Origin: Stramenopiles sp. TOSAG23-2
Lineage: Eukaryota > Sar
NCBI GenBank assembly: GCA_900128395.1
Contig: LT649238.1
Location: forward strand, 17,310-81,309
DNA: 64,000 bases
Direction: 5' to 3'
In this document: positions 20,000-29,620 of the stretch, piece after piece
How the letters are laid out: every line of letters starts with the position of its first letter
Position numbering within the stretch: the first letter of the stretch is position 1
Program-made: the position numbers and the translations under genes
The notes under the pieces: model-generated
Told to the model about the DNA's origin: nothing
Database searches by the model: none
Seen by the model: the letters and a program-made list of their open reading frames with translations, nothing else

Positions 20000-21091
20000 T
20001 TATATTTTCCAATGCAATCTTTCACACCAATCCTTCAATTGGAATACAAAAGATGGATTTGGATCTGCAATTTGTCGATGCCCTCTTACAATGATTAATG
20101 CATCTTCAACTGTTAAACGTCTTTTCCACATTAAATAACCTATAGCTATTGCTGGCGATCGCGAAATACCTTTTACACAATGTATTAAAATTTTACCGTT
20201 TCTACTCTTTGCCTGTTCAATGAATTCAAAGGCACTTCTTAGATATATACATATATCATCAGTACCATTATCTGGAATTTCATATCTTAAATATTTAAAA
20301 TGATTTGGCCATAAATTCTCACATTTTTGCCCAACGCAATTTATAATATGCGTTATATTATTTTGCAACAATGTATCTAGATTAGAGGCAACTTTTACAC
20401 CACCTACGTACAAAAAATCATCTAGAATACTTGAACATTGAATTTGTATCGCACGTTGATCTCGTCGACTTTGCTCACCAGCTGGTGACATCATTCCATT
20501 CTCGACATCTTGATTGATATCATGGATATTTAACGATAAATTTAAGATTTTTCGTGGTCTACTGGCGTTGTTATTGCTGTTGTTACTGCTGCTGCTGCTG
20601 CTGCTGCTGTTATTGCTATTACCGTGATAATTAATTTTGTTGGTATTATGATTATCACGTGGCGTTTTATTATTATTATTATTATTATTATTATGACTAT
20701 TATTATTATTATGAGTGGGAGTTACGTGTCTTTTTAATATGGATGTTGAAGATGTATTATTATTATCCCTTGGAATTACAGGTGAATTTTGGAAAAATGA
20801 AAAACCTGATTTGCTTCTGCATGTTGATGGTGGTACACGAATAGCTGGAAGCGCTGGGGTGTGTAAATTGTTACCATTATTATTTAAACTAGTTATTGTG
20901 CTTGATATTATTGGTATATTATTAATGGAAGAACGTGTATTATTTCCAAGATGCATATTATCAATATTCATGGTGGCCGTCCTTAATTTTTTCGTATTGT
21001 TATGATGATACCCTTTATTACCATGACTATCAATGGTGCGTTTTTTCGGGTTGTACGCCATGTTGATAGTATTTGGTGAATGTTTCGTCAT
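20000..21091 (-). CDS. Dual-specificity protein phosphatase with long Asn/Ser-rich N-terminus
   Basis: 363 residues. The N-terminal about 210 residues are low complexity (Asn, Ser, His and Thr runs, including a Ser run encoded by a CTG/GCT-type microsatellite at about 20588-20610). The C-terminal about 150 residues form a DUSP catalytic domain. It begins SSILDDFLYVGGVKVASN, has the general-acid region YEIPDNGTDDI, and the complete active-site loop HCVKGISRSPAIAIGYLM (Cys nucleophile, Arg of C-x5-R). WKRRLTVEDALIIVRGHRQIADPNPSF is the usual helix after it. It probably dephosphorylates Tyr/Ser/Thr, MAP-kinase-like. No kinase-docking CH2 domain is visible. The internal ATG at codon 11 is an alternative start. 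Confidence 0.92.
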   Translation of the reverse strand: MTKHSPNTINMAYNPKKRTIDSHGNKGYHHNNTKKLRTATMNIDNMHLGNNTRSSINNIPIISSTITSLNNNGNNLHTPALPAIRVPPSTCRSKSGFSFFQNSPVIPRDNNNTSSTSILKRHVTPTHNNNNSHNNNNNNNNKTPRDNHNTNKINYHGNSNNSSSSSSSSNNSNNNASRPRKILNLSLNIHDINQDVENGMMSPAGEQSRRDQRAIQIQCSSILDDFLYVGGVKVASNLDTLLQNNITHIINCVGQKCENLWPNHFKYLRYEIPDNGTDDICIYLRSAFEFIEQAKSRNGKILIHCVKGISRSPAIAIGYLMWKRRLTVEDALIIVRGHRQIADPNPSFVFQLKDWCERLHWKI

Positions 21092-21813
21092 GGATTTATT
21101 GAATTGATGTGTCGAATTTCTGTTCCTTCTTTCTTCTCTCTTTTTATTTCTATATTTTTCTTTTGTCTATGTTTGATAATATTGGTGTGTTTGTTTTATT
21201 TTATGGTAAAGTAACTATAACTCCAATTGATTGTGATTATTATAACAGGTAAATAGCAGCACTCCGGCACTCATCCTTTGATTTTCCAGCAGCCAAAAAG
21301 GTGCAAAGCAACATAAAAAAAAACGAAACGAAGAACTAACTCAAAATAAAATGCGGCCTCTATAACCGCGAGCGAAAAGCGTATTGGTAAAACTGATGGA
21401 AAATATTATCGTAACATTTCGTATTATTTATTTGACTCCTTAAATTGAAAGAAAAATATATTTTATTATAACATAGATCTATTATAGTCTTGTTTTTATT
21501 GTTAAACACAAGATTCTAATCGAATAACCTTAATCGTAACATAACATTAATAAACAAATAGTTAGCATGCCTTAGCATGCGAAGGCATTGTAAATATTCG
21601 TAAATATTCGGTAAAACGTACTAACCTTAATCCTAACCCGAGGATTTTGTTGTTTTTTTTCAAATTACCATTTTTCAATATTTATCTATAGTACCTGTAT
21701 ATATATACATATTTATTATATTGTATTAGTATATTTACATTTGAATATATAAAGAACAACAATAGAAGTATATACAACTATACATATACCCTTTGAATAT
21801 ATATTCATATATA
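21092..21813. promoter_or_regulatory. Divergent intergenic region, no gene seen
   Basis: 722 bp between the divergent phosphatase and WW-protein genes, presumably both promoters. Contains a slightly GC-richer patch near 21350-21400 and a small repeat of TAGCATGC / GTAAATATTCG near 21565-21612. Nothing else recognised. Confidence 0.45.
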
Positions 21814-22731
21814 ATGGCATCATTTGCTAATACCAACGTGTCCACGTCGTCAACAACAACAACAACTACGACAAATGAGGAAATAAATAATCATGATAAT
21901 AATACCACAATGATTGAAAATTTAAATATAATAAACGAGGAGGGTGATAATAATAATCATAATAATGATAATATGACCTCTTCCTCCTTACCTGCTGCTT
22001 TGAATGAAACAGTTATTGTAGATGAACATGGGAATGAAATAGTAGAACATGATGATAAAGAATCAATAACGAATAGTAATAACAACAACCATAGTGATAA
22101 TAATGTTGCGACTATGAATAATAGCAACACTGTAAGTGGCAATAATAGGAATAATGATTTAACCAGTAGTGACATAGATGAAGATGAATTTTTTGACGCT
22201 CCATCTTCATTATCTGAGCAAACTGGTGTAGAAGTTGAGTGGGAAGTTAGATATGATCCAGTGCATCAACATCCATATTGGATCAATGTCACAACGGGCG
22301 AGTCAAGTTGGGAAAATCCAAACGAAACAACAACTAGCATTGGTGAAATAGAAGGTTATGAATATACAGAAGAGGAAGAAACTATTAATAATAATGATAA
22401 TAATACAGATAGTGTTATTGATGAAACATGGGAACGACATTACGATGAGGCATCCGATTGGTATTATTATTATAACCCAGTCACTGGTGAAACAAAATGG
22501 GATAATATTACTGAAGAATATTCTGGCGATGGTACATATCAAACAATAGATGGTAATTATTATGATGAGAATTATACTAATTATCCAGATAATACTGAAA
22601 ATAATAATTTAAATTTAAACGAAGAAGAAGGAGGAGGAGGAGGAGGAGAAACATTGTCCAATACTCAAGCTGGTGTTGCACGTGCATGGTTAAAGGAAGC
22701 ACGTAAATTACAAGCTATAGGTGCAAAGTAA
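21814..22731 (+). CDS. Tandem WW-domain protein
   Basis: 305 residues from the ATG at 21814. The N-terminal half is Asn/Thr-rich and disordered. Two WW domains follow: VEWEVRYDPVHQHPYWINV...SSWENP (about residues 140-172) and ETWERHYDEASDWYYYYNP...TKWDN (about 205-238). Each keeps the two signature tryptophans and the central aromatics; the second has a YYYY aromatic block. WW domains bind proline-rich or phospho-Ser/Pro ligands, often in splicing and transcription factors. A Glu/Gly-rich linker leads to a short basic C-terminal helix (AGVARAWLKEARKLQAIG). The overall architecture resembles FNBP4- or PRP40-like adaptors, but no FF domain is present. Partner unknown. Confidence 0.87.
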   Translation: MASFANTNVSTSSTTTTTTTNEEINNHDNNTTMIENLNIINEEGDNNNHNNDNMTSSSLPAALNETVIVDEHGNEIVEHDDKESITNSNNNNHSDNNVATMNNSNTVSGNNRNNDLTSSDIDEDEFFDAPSSLSEQTGVEVEWEVRYDPVHQHPYWINVTTGESSWENPNETTTSIGEIEGYEYTEEEETINNNDNNTDSVIDETWERHYDEASDWYYYYNPVTGETKWDNITEEYSGDGTYQTIDGNYYDENYTNYPDNTENNNLNLNEEEGGGGGGETLSNTQAGVARAWLKEARKLQAIGAK

Positions 22732-23116
22732 AAGAAGGGGCATATACATGATACGACATTGTTCCACATATTGAAATATAATATAGAAAGGTGTGTAATA
22801 TCACATATATATACGCGTATTATATATAATGTACGATTCGTATCATATGTTCGTAATATCTATATACGAGAAGTATATACTCGTATGCATATCATAATAT
22901 ATATGATATGATATGCATAGAGGCATATGATAGGTGTGAGAAATAAGTGTACATGATTATCATAAAAAAATAAAGTTTTAAATGTCTTTTTGGTGTTCCT
23001 CAAATTTTACGTACATTCGTACTTCGTAAAAGTTACGAACAGTCCGTACATATTAAAGCATATATTAAAATACGTACACACGAATTAAATATATATCTCC
23101 CCCTCTCTCCTCTTTT
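22732..23116. other. Convergent 3' intergenic region with palindromes
   Basis: No gene. Contains ATACTCGTATGCAT and CATATCATAATATATATGAT-type palindromes (22800-22930) and TTCGTACTTCG at about 23016-23026, part of the recurrent 3' signature. Confidence 0.6.
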
Positions 23117-25555
23117 TCAATAATAATCTAACTCTAATACCTTTGTTAAAAATGCATATTCCAATGCAGATTCTTCTAAATGTCCATATCTTCCACCTTG
23201 ACCAAAATGGCCATATTCATTTTGCATTGAAAGTAACATTAATGCATCATCATTTGTCTTACATTTTCTAACTTTTTCAATAAATTTCATTGGATGAGAT
23301 GGTGGTACTCGATTATCAATTGTTGAACCAGTGATTAACATGGATGGATAAATTTGATCTTTTATATTTTGATATGGTGAATAGGATAATATATAATCAT
23401 GAACATTTGTATCAATTAATGGGTTCCCACCCCATTCATCATATTCATGTATTGTTAATGGTAATGTTGGATCACACATTGAACTGTACGGATCGGTAAA
23501 TGGCACTTTCATAACCATTGCTTTAAATAGTCCTGGATACATATTTGCAACTGCACCTAACAGTAGTCCACCCGCGCTCATACCATGCCCACATAACAAT
23601 TCCGGATTTGTCCATTTCTGATCGATTAAATGCATAGCACATGATGCATAATCATGAAAACTATTTTTTTTATTCAATCCTTTCCCTTGCAAATACCATT
23701 GTTTACCAAGCTCTGAACCACCGCGTACGTGTGCATATGCAACAATCCACCCTCTATTTAACAAACTCAATACATCCGCTTGAAAATCTACTTCAACATT
23801 TACACCATACGCACCATAGCCATGTAGTAATACTGGATTGTTTGAATCGCGTTCAATTGATTTTGAATGCACTATTGTCATAGGTATTTCCGCATTTCCA
23901 TCTTCACTTTTTACAAAGGATTGATATATTTCATAATCTTCGCGATTAAATTTTGGTGTACCTGCTATTTCATTTTGTCTTAATATATGAACATTTTTAT
24001 TTAAAACATTGTAATCACATACTATTTCAGGAGCTAATGGCGACGTCATTGTTATTCTTAAATGTTTCCCATCGTAATCTTGGTTTATACCAGGCAATAC
24101 ATTTCCAATTTCTTCTGGCAAAGGTATATGATGTATATTTTCTGGATTATCGTGTTGAAATACCCGTATTTGTGGTTTGCCTCGTTTACGTTCAAAAATG
24201 GCACAATATTCCTTCATAACATCTATATCTTCGATTTCTGTCTCGTTATCGACATTTACGCCTACATCTTTCCATTTGGCACTGGTAGAAGAGGATTCTA
24301 CCATTTTATCATCTTTATTTAAAAAGAAATCAACATCTTTTAAAATGGATATTTTATATTTATTATCTACAGTATGTATTATGTAAAAATAATGATCAAC
24401 ATGATCAATGTAATATTCTTTTCCATTTCGTCGATTTGATATGCATCTTACACGATTGTCAATATTATTCATATTATTTTTATCATCATCATCATCATCA
24501 TCATAATATTTTGTTGATATGACTGATACTTCAGATGTTGTTTTGCTATTACTACTTATTGTTATAAATTTACTATCTTTTGTCCTTTGTAACTCAATGA
24601 AAAACTGCTCATCATTTTCCTCAAAAATCAATTTTTTATCATCTATTATTTTACATTCATTACTACTACTTGATATATACATATTTTGTCTCCATACTTG
24701 ATATGGTCGACCTAACTGATTTGATATGGTATAATACATGTGATATTGATGAATCCTATTGCCATCCCCATCATATATTAATTTACAATCAGACCATTCG
24801 CAACTTGTAATATTATTTATCACATTATAATATGTCTTTTCATTATTTATGTCTCGTATACATAAATGAAAATATTCTTCAGCAGTTGTTGCTAACGTAA
24901 ATGCTAAAAATGAATGATCTAAGGATACTTTCATCGATCCAATATGTATGTAATCAATTTCCTCGTTTGAAATTTTAATATCACCAATTTGGTTTACATT
25001 CAAAACTATTTGTTCATCAATATTTGAAGATGCGACAATATCATTAACATCATTCTTAAAATTCTCTTCATTACAACGGCAATAAGTAGGAAAATTATCA
25101 TCCGGATGTTGAAACTTGTCATAATACATGTATTGGCCAACTTTTTCTGGTACGGAAATTAAATTTTCGAACAATCTACTATTCATTTCTTTTAAAATAA
25201 CATTTTGATAATTAAATGTATCGTATAAATTTTTTTCTAATTTTCTAGTTTCTCTTCGAATAAAACGTTGAACTTTACTAGATTTGTTTGGGTCTTCATC
25301 TAAATAGTTCAAAGAATCGTTTTGGTCGTCAACATTATTTGATAATCTTGTTGTTGTTACAAAAGTTTTTTTTGTGATGATAGTGTTACATAATGGAAGT
25401 GGGTTATTATAACATCGTTTATTTAAATACAATCGTAGCATGTGTGTAGTGTAGGGAATCGGTGGAAAGAAAGAAAAAAGAAGGAAAGCGATGTGTGAGA
25501 TAGTCTTGAATAATATGAAGTATATGTTCTTGTGTTCTATCAGAATTGATTTCAT
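23117..25555 (-). CDS. Oligopeptidase B-like S9A prolyl oligopeptidase family peptidase
   Basis: 812 residues from the first ATG; translation from the second ATG (25441) gives 774 residues beginning with a basic, Ser/Thr-rich, mitochondrial-type presequence, which may be the real start. The N-terminal two thirds form the beta-propeller, with Asp/Asn-rich inserts. The C-terminal alpha/beta-hydrolase carries the Ser nucleophile in GHGMSAGGLLLGAVANMYP, the Asp in DNRVPPSHPMKFIEK, and the His in HFGQGGRYGHLEE. VLLHGYGAYGVNVEVDF and GWIVAYAHVRGGSELGKQWY are typical of oligopeptidase B, which cleaves short peptides after Arg or Lys. The usual GRS before the AGG is GMS here. Organelle targeting is inferred. 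Confidence 0.9.
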   Translation of the reverse strand: MKSILIEHKNIYFILFKTISHIAFLLFSFFPPIPYTTHMLRLYLNKRCYNNPLPLCNTIITKKTFVTTTRLSNNVDDQNDSLNYLDEDPNKSSKVQRFIRRETRKLEKNLYDTFNYQNVILKEMNSRLFENLISVPEKVGQYMYYDKFQHPDDNFPTYCRCNEENFKNDVNDIVASSNIDEQIVLNVNQIGDIKISNEEIDYIHIGSMKVSLDHSFLAFTLATTAEEYFHLCIRDINNEKTYYNVINNITSCEWSDCKLIYDGDGNRIHQYHMYYTISNQLGRPYQVWRQNMYISSSSNECKIIDDKKLIFEENDEQFFIELQRTKDSKFITISSNSKTTSEVSVISTKYYDDDDDDDKNNMNNIDNRVRCISNRRNGKEYYIDHVDHYFYIIHTVDNKYKISILKDVDFFLNKDDKMVESSSTSAKWKDVGVNVDNETEIEDIDVMKEYCAIFERKRGKPQIRVFQHDNPENIHHIPLPEEIGNVLPGINQDYDGKHLRITMTSPLAPEIVCDYNVLNKNVHILRQNEIAGTPKFNREDYEIYQSFVKSEDGNAEIPMTIVHSKSIERDSNNPVLLHGYGAYGVNVEVDFQADVLSLLNRGWIVAYAHVRGGSELGKQWYLQGKGLNKKNSFHDYASCAMHLIDQKWTNPELLCGHGMSAGGLLLGAVANMYPGLFKAMVMKVPFTDPYSSMCDPTLPLTIHEYDEWGGNPLIDTNVHDYILSYSPYQNIKDQIYPSMLITGSTIDNRVPPSHPMKFIEKVRKCKTNDDALMLLSMQNEYGHFGQGGRYGHLEESALEYAFLTKVLELDYY

Positions 25556-25732
25556 TGATGGTTAGTCTGACATCATTAAAGTATTATTATTATTTATATT
25601 GTATCTCATACAATTATAATTACAATCGATGTTTTTGGTTTGTTGTTTTGGGATGTGCAAAAAAAAATAAAAAAAAAAAATGGATTGAACTTTGAAGTGC
25701 TTACTTGGTAGTATATACTATTTTGGAATCTA

Positions 25733-26413
25733 TTAAAACAACCCTATGAAGAACATGAAAATAGCACATGTATGATATTTTGCTGTATAGTAAGTTATGA
25801 AAATATTAATAGAACCAATCATATGATGCAATGTTCCATTCCAATTTATTGTTACGAAGTCATTGGTAACTTTTGCAATTGTGCCCGTGGCATACCAAGC
25901 ATCTCGTAGATTCACCAGTCGTCGGACGAGCGGTTTTGGGGCTGTAGTTCCCACTAAGTCGACCTCTGGGAACCATAAGTGTAATCCAACCAATGCAGAT
26001 AATCCATACTCCTGAATAAATAACTGTCGCTGCCTAATTTGCTCTGATAGTGCTGGATATGTAAGATCATCACATGGCTGGATCATAAAGTCGGATGAAG
26101 GTATACCATTTACAGGTAGTGGGAAATTATCCACTGCTGGTCCTGGATGGGATGCCTCCCCAAACAGGATGCCGTTTGCTGCGTTCTTTGGTCGAAAGAC
26201 TGAAATTACCTCTGCAATGGGGCTAAAGATTGAAATTATTTCTGCTATGACCAAGACGAAAGAAACATCCAGGATCATCAACACAAGAACCATTACCCTG
26301 GACAGGCAATGGGAGAATTCCCGGTTGAGATAGTGCTTTTGAGCAACTCCTGATAATGCCTTTGACCACAAGACAATCAGGTAGTAGTAGTAATAATAAC
26401 AATGAGAATGCAT
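25733..26413 (-). CDS. Hypothetical protein, possibly a mobile-element remnant
   Basis: 226 residues. A Tyr run and hydrophobic stretches precede NGILFGEASHPGP at about residues 85-97. The C-terminal part has WYATGTIAKVTNDFVTINW, which resembles a small SH3/chromo-like barrel. The GEASHPGP string resembles peptides I associate with retrotransposon-like ORFs of dinoflagellates and other protists, but no reverse transcriptase or endonuclease is present. Composition is less AT-rich and lacks the poly-Asn habit of neighbours. It may be a captured or decayed element fragment; coding status is uncertain. Confidence 0.4.
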   Translation of the reverse strand: MHSHCYYYYYYLIVLWSKALSGVAQKHYLNREFSHCLSRVMVLVLMILDVSFVLVIAEIISIFSPIAEVISVFRPKNAANGILFGEASHPGPAVDNFPLPVNGIPSSDFMIQPCDDLTYPALSEQIRQRQLFIQEYGLSALVGLHLWFPEVDLVGTTAPKPLVRRLVNLRDAWYATGTIAKVTNDFVTINWNGTLHHMIGSINIFITYYTAKYHTCAIFMFFIGLF

Positions 26414-26586
26414 ATAAAAAAAGACGTGGTAGTAGTTATGGAATCAAAGTGGATAAAAAATTTTATTGCATGGTGAAAAACCAACCCCTCATGAATAAAG
26501 AAGAGTACATACATGTGCTAAAAGAAGTGGGGAAGTACCTAAGAAACACAGCCATAGCAGGTAGGTTTTCCTTTTTTTTTAGATAA
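26356..26586 (+). CDS. Small hypothetical ORF, possibly a first exon
   Basis: 76 residues starting at ATG 26356, overlapping antisense to the start of the 25733-26413 frame. It has the local style (SSSNNNNEN) and a basic stretch (YKKRRGSSYG), then a plausible helical region (NKEEYIHVLKEVGKYLR). It ends right after a GT...TTTTAG-like string (26562-26583). No family recognised. At most one of this and the antisense frame is likely to be real over the 58-bp overlap. Confidence 0.3.
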   Translation: MPLTTRQSGSSSNNNNENAYKKRRGSSYGIKVDKKFYCMVKNQPLMNKEEYIHVLKEVGKYLRNTAIAGRFSFFFR

Positions 26587-27605
26587 TTGATCAGGCCATA
26601 GGGACAGATGGTCACGGTTTAGGCGCTTTGCCCGCGTGATTAGCCGCCCCAGCCGTATTTGGTTCGCACTGCTCATAGCTAAAGCTACTCCCGACGTACG
26701 ACCAAATAAGGCCTGGTGGGCTAACACCGGTCAAATGCTATTGGCACAGAGCACACCGACGTACGACCAAATAAGGCCTGGTGGGCTAACACCGGTCAAA
26801 TGCTATTGGCACAGAGCACATAATTATGATAGGCATATATTGTAAAGTACACTACCAGATGTCTAATTTAAGTAAAACAATCAAAATAATAATATTTCAT
26901 TTTCCAAAAAAAACAGTGGATATGACTTTTATGATAAAAATATCCGCTTTACTATAGTCGGAACACACGACGCTCACTATTTATATTAGTCGGAACACAC
27001 GACGCTCAAGGCTATATATGCTCAGTATATATGAATTTGATAGGTAAACTATTTTTTGCTGTCAGGATTAGTCAGGATTTTGATCAACTATCAAAATTTG
27101 TTGTTTATTTTGTTGCTGTTGTTGGTGTCAAGCTTGCTCAATGATAATGAAATTTTCCTAAAAATTAGAATGTGCAGAAAATTTCCGTTGAGAGAAAAAT
27201 CAACCAAAGAAAGATTTGTTTTTTAAATTGTCGTACGAAGTACACAGTAGCTCATGTTGATAATGAGATGATGCAAAAATATATTTTTTTATAATTACTA
27301 ACAACACAAAATTTAAAAATATAAAAAATATGACAATACTCTTGTACATTTAAAAAATATAGTTCGTATTATTTTTATACGTAGCTTTTTTGTATTTGGA
27401 AAACGCATTCTCCACGCACACACACAAACACCATGCTTCCTCCTTTTCGTTTAGAAAAACAAAACAAAATCTATATGTTCGCTAAACAGCAAAATCTTAA
27501 ACCTCAAACAAAGAGAATATATAATACACACAATTATTACACACAAAATTTTGTCGCGTAATATCATATATATATGATATATGTAAAAATACTCTGGCGA
27601 GATAT
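26587..27605. other. Gene-free region with GC-richer patch
   Basis: No supported gene. 26587-26820 is distinctly GC-richer than the surroundings, contains a 2 x 65-bp tandem duplication and an antisense peptide frame without ATG, and may belong with the element-like sequence at 25733-26586. The string AGTCGGAACACACGACGCTCA occurs twice (about 26956-26976 and 26990-27010). TCGTACGAAGTAC at 27231-27243 is a shared 3'-flank motif, and an ATATCATATATATATGAT palindrome lies at about 27561-27578. Confidence 0.5.
26691..26820. repeat. Tandem duplication, 2 x 65 bp, GC-rich
   Basis: Copies at 26691-26755 and 26756-26820, both containing GGCCTGGTGGGCTAACACCG, look identical. Confidence 0.9.
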
Positions 27606-28880
27606 TTAAAATGAATCACCTTCAGCTTCAATGATTGCTGCCATACCCATACCGGTACCAATGCACATTGATACACATCCTACTTTTTTCTTTGTACGAT
27701 GTAATTCAGCTAATAAAGTTGCAACTTGACGTGCACCAGTCATACCAAGTGGATGGCCTAATGCGATTGCACCACCATTTGGGTTTACTTTTTCCCAATC
27801 GATGTTCAATTTTTTAACGCAATATGCAGCTTGACTTGCAAATGCTTCATTAATTTCATAAACATCAACATCTTGTGGGGTGATACCAACTGCTTCGCAT
27901 GCTGGTGGAATTGCTACTGCTGGACCAATACCCATTTCATCTGGGTTGACACCTACCACTTTGTATCCACGGAAGGAGCCAATAATTGGTGCGCCAAGTG
28001 CTTTAGCTTTGCTACGTTTCATTAACAATACAGCTGCTGCGCCATCACTTACTTGAGAACTGTTACCTGCGGTACTTGTTCCGTTTTCTTTGAATGCTGG
28101 TTTTAATTTAGCAAGACCTTCCATAGTAGTGCTTGCACGTGGACCTTCATCTGCATCAACAACAATTTCCATTTTTTTACCAGTTGCTTTATCAGTTTTG
28201 GTAGTTTTTACAGGAACAATTTCTCTTTTGAAACGACCTTCTTTTTGTGCACGTAATGCACGCATGTTGGAATCGTATGCCATGGAATCTTGCATTTCAC
28301 GGGTAATACCGTAACGTTCTGCAACATTTTCAGAAGTTTGTCCCATACTTGAAAGCGCTTGTCTTGCCAATGGATGCTCAAAGTTTGCTTTCATATTTGC
28401 TGGAGTTGGTGCACGTTTCTCACCTGGTTTTGGTTGTACACCACCACCATAGGACATGCTTTCAACACCTGCACCGATACCAGCATCGATGGAGCCAGAT
28501 GCAATCGCACCTGCAACATCTGCAATTGCTTGTAAACCAGATGAGCATTGACGGTTCACACTGTTCAAAGGCACAGTTACTGGGAAACCAGAACGAAGTT
28601 GTGCCATACGTGCGGAACCAGCGTAGGAACCACCCATTTGCACATTTCCTACAGTTACATTACCGACTTCACTGTATGGAACTTTGCTTCTTTCCATGGT
28701 TGCTTCGAATACAGCTTTTAACAATTCATCTGGGGTTGTTTCTGCGAATCCACCACGACGTGCTTTGCCAATTGCAGTACGAAGTGCAGATACAATGACA
28801 ACGTCATTGTCGTTTTCAACACCAAGGGAACCTAAAGGTCCAGATGCCGTATTATTACGTTGTAAAAATGCGCGAGACAT
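27606..28880 (-). CDS. Thiolase (3-ketoacyl-CoA thiolase / acetyl-CoA acyltransferase)
   Basis: 424 residues. All thiolase signatures are visible: the acyl-enzyme cysteine in NSVNRQCSSGLQAIADV, the catalytic His in NGGAIALGHPLGMTGARQ, and the second cysteine in GCVSMCIGTGMGMAAI. DVVIVSALRTAIGKARRGGF is the N-terminal signature. The enzyme cleaves 3-ketoacyl-CoA to acetyl-CoA in beta-oxidation, or runs the reverse condensation. The family resemblance is to peroxisomal ACAA1-type thiolases, but no PTS2 nonapeptide is evident in the 25-residue leader (MSRAFLQRNNTASGP) and the end (EGDSF) is not PTS1. The leader could instead be mitochondrial. Codon use is visibly GC-richer than neighbours, as in highly expressed genes. 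Confidence 0.95.
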   Translation of the reverse strand: MSRAFLQRNNTASGPLGSLGVENDNDVVIVSALRTAIGKARRGGFAETTPDELLKAVFEATMERSKVPYSEVGNVTVGNVQMGGSYAGSARMAQLRSGFPVTVPLNSVNRQCSSGLQAIADVAGAIASGSIDAGIGAGVESMSYGGGVQPKPGEKRAPTPANMKANFEHPLARQALSSMGQTSENVAERYGITREMQDSMAYDSNMRALRAQKEGRFKREIVPVKTTKTDKATGKKMEIVVDADEGPRASTTMEGLAKLKPAFKENGTSTAGNSSQVSDGAAAVLLMKRSKAKALGAPIIGSFRGYKVVGVNPDEMGIGPAVAIPPACEAVGITPQDVDVYEINEAFASQAAYCVKKLNIDWEKVNPNGGAIALGHPLGMTGARQVATLLAELHRTKKKVGCVSMCIGTGMGMAAIIEAEGDSF

Positions 28881-29620
28881 GTTGTATTATTTTTGTTGAT
28901 TATTTTAAATATAATAAATGTTTGTTTGTATATATATATATATAATATAATATAAATGTGTATTTGAATATACGATAATAAGATTTGTTATTTGATTCTG
29001 TTTTCTTTTATTGTTTTCTATATATGATGTACTATCTATACTCTTCATCTATATTTTATTTTTTACTATAGCTTCATTCATATTTTGCTAACTTTTTTCA
29101 GTAAATATATAGAGTTATATGCAATACTATTTCATGCTAATAAAAAATTTCTTAGGAAATCGTTGAAGTAATACTATTTCTATAGTTTAGAATACTACCT
29201 GGTAGTAATAAAAACTAAAAAAGATCGTGTGGTTAGACGGGGATAAACCACATTTCCTCGCATATTACATGATATGGGAATAGCATTGTGATCGATGAAA
29301 CTGTGTGCTTTTTCACTTTCTTTTAACACTGCATATAAGCTACACACACACCACACAAGGAAATAGTTCTCTCTGGCCGAGGCTTTTAGGAATTTGTAAA
29401 AATTTAAGGGATTTTACCTACTATTCATTTAACCTTTTGGCACACATCCGTTATTACAGAACCCAGGAGAGTACACATTTTAAAAAAGACATAATATATA
29501 TTTATAATACAAATACATATATACTGTATGTGAAATAAAAAAAACAAACAAAACCAAGCGTAAACTATATATATATATATAATTAGACATAACCAACATT
29601 GAACAATAACAAATAACCAC
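28881..29620. promoter_or_regulatory. Divergent intergenic region
   Basis: 740 bp between the divergent thiolase gene and the 29621 gene. Contains a short (TA)n next to the thiolase start (about 28930-28950) and ATGGGAATAGCATTG near 29274, a string recurring elsewhere in the window. No gene seen. Confidence 0.45.

Noticed and set aside
25733-26413. GEASHPGP considered as a 2A-like ribosome-skipping peptide
   Set aside because: The 2A consensus needs Asn-Pro-Gly-Pro preceded by Asp-Val/Ile-Glu; here it is His-Pro-Gly-Pro without the acidic context, so skipping is not supported.
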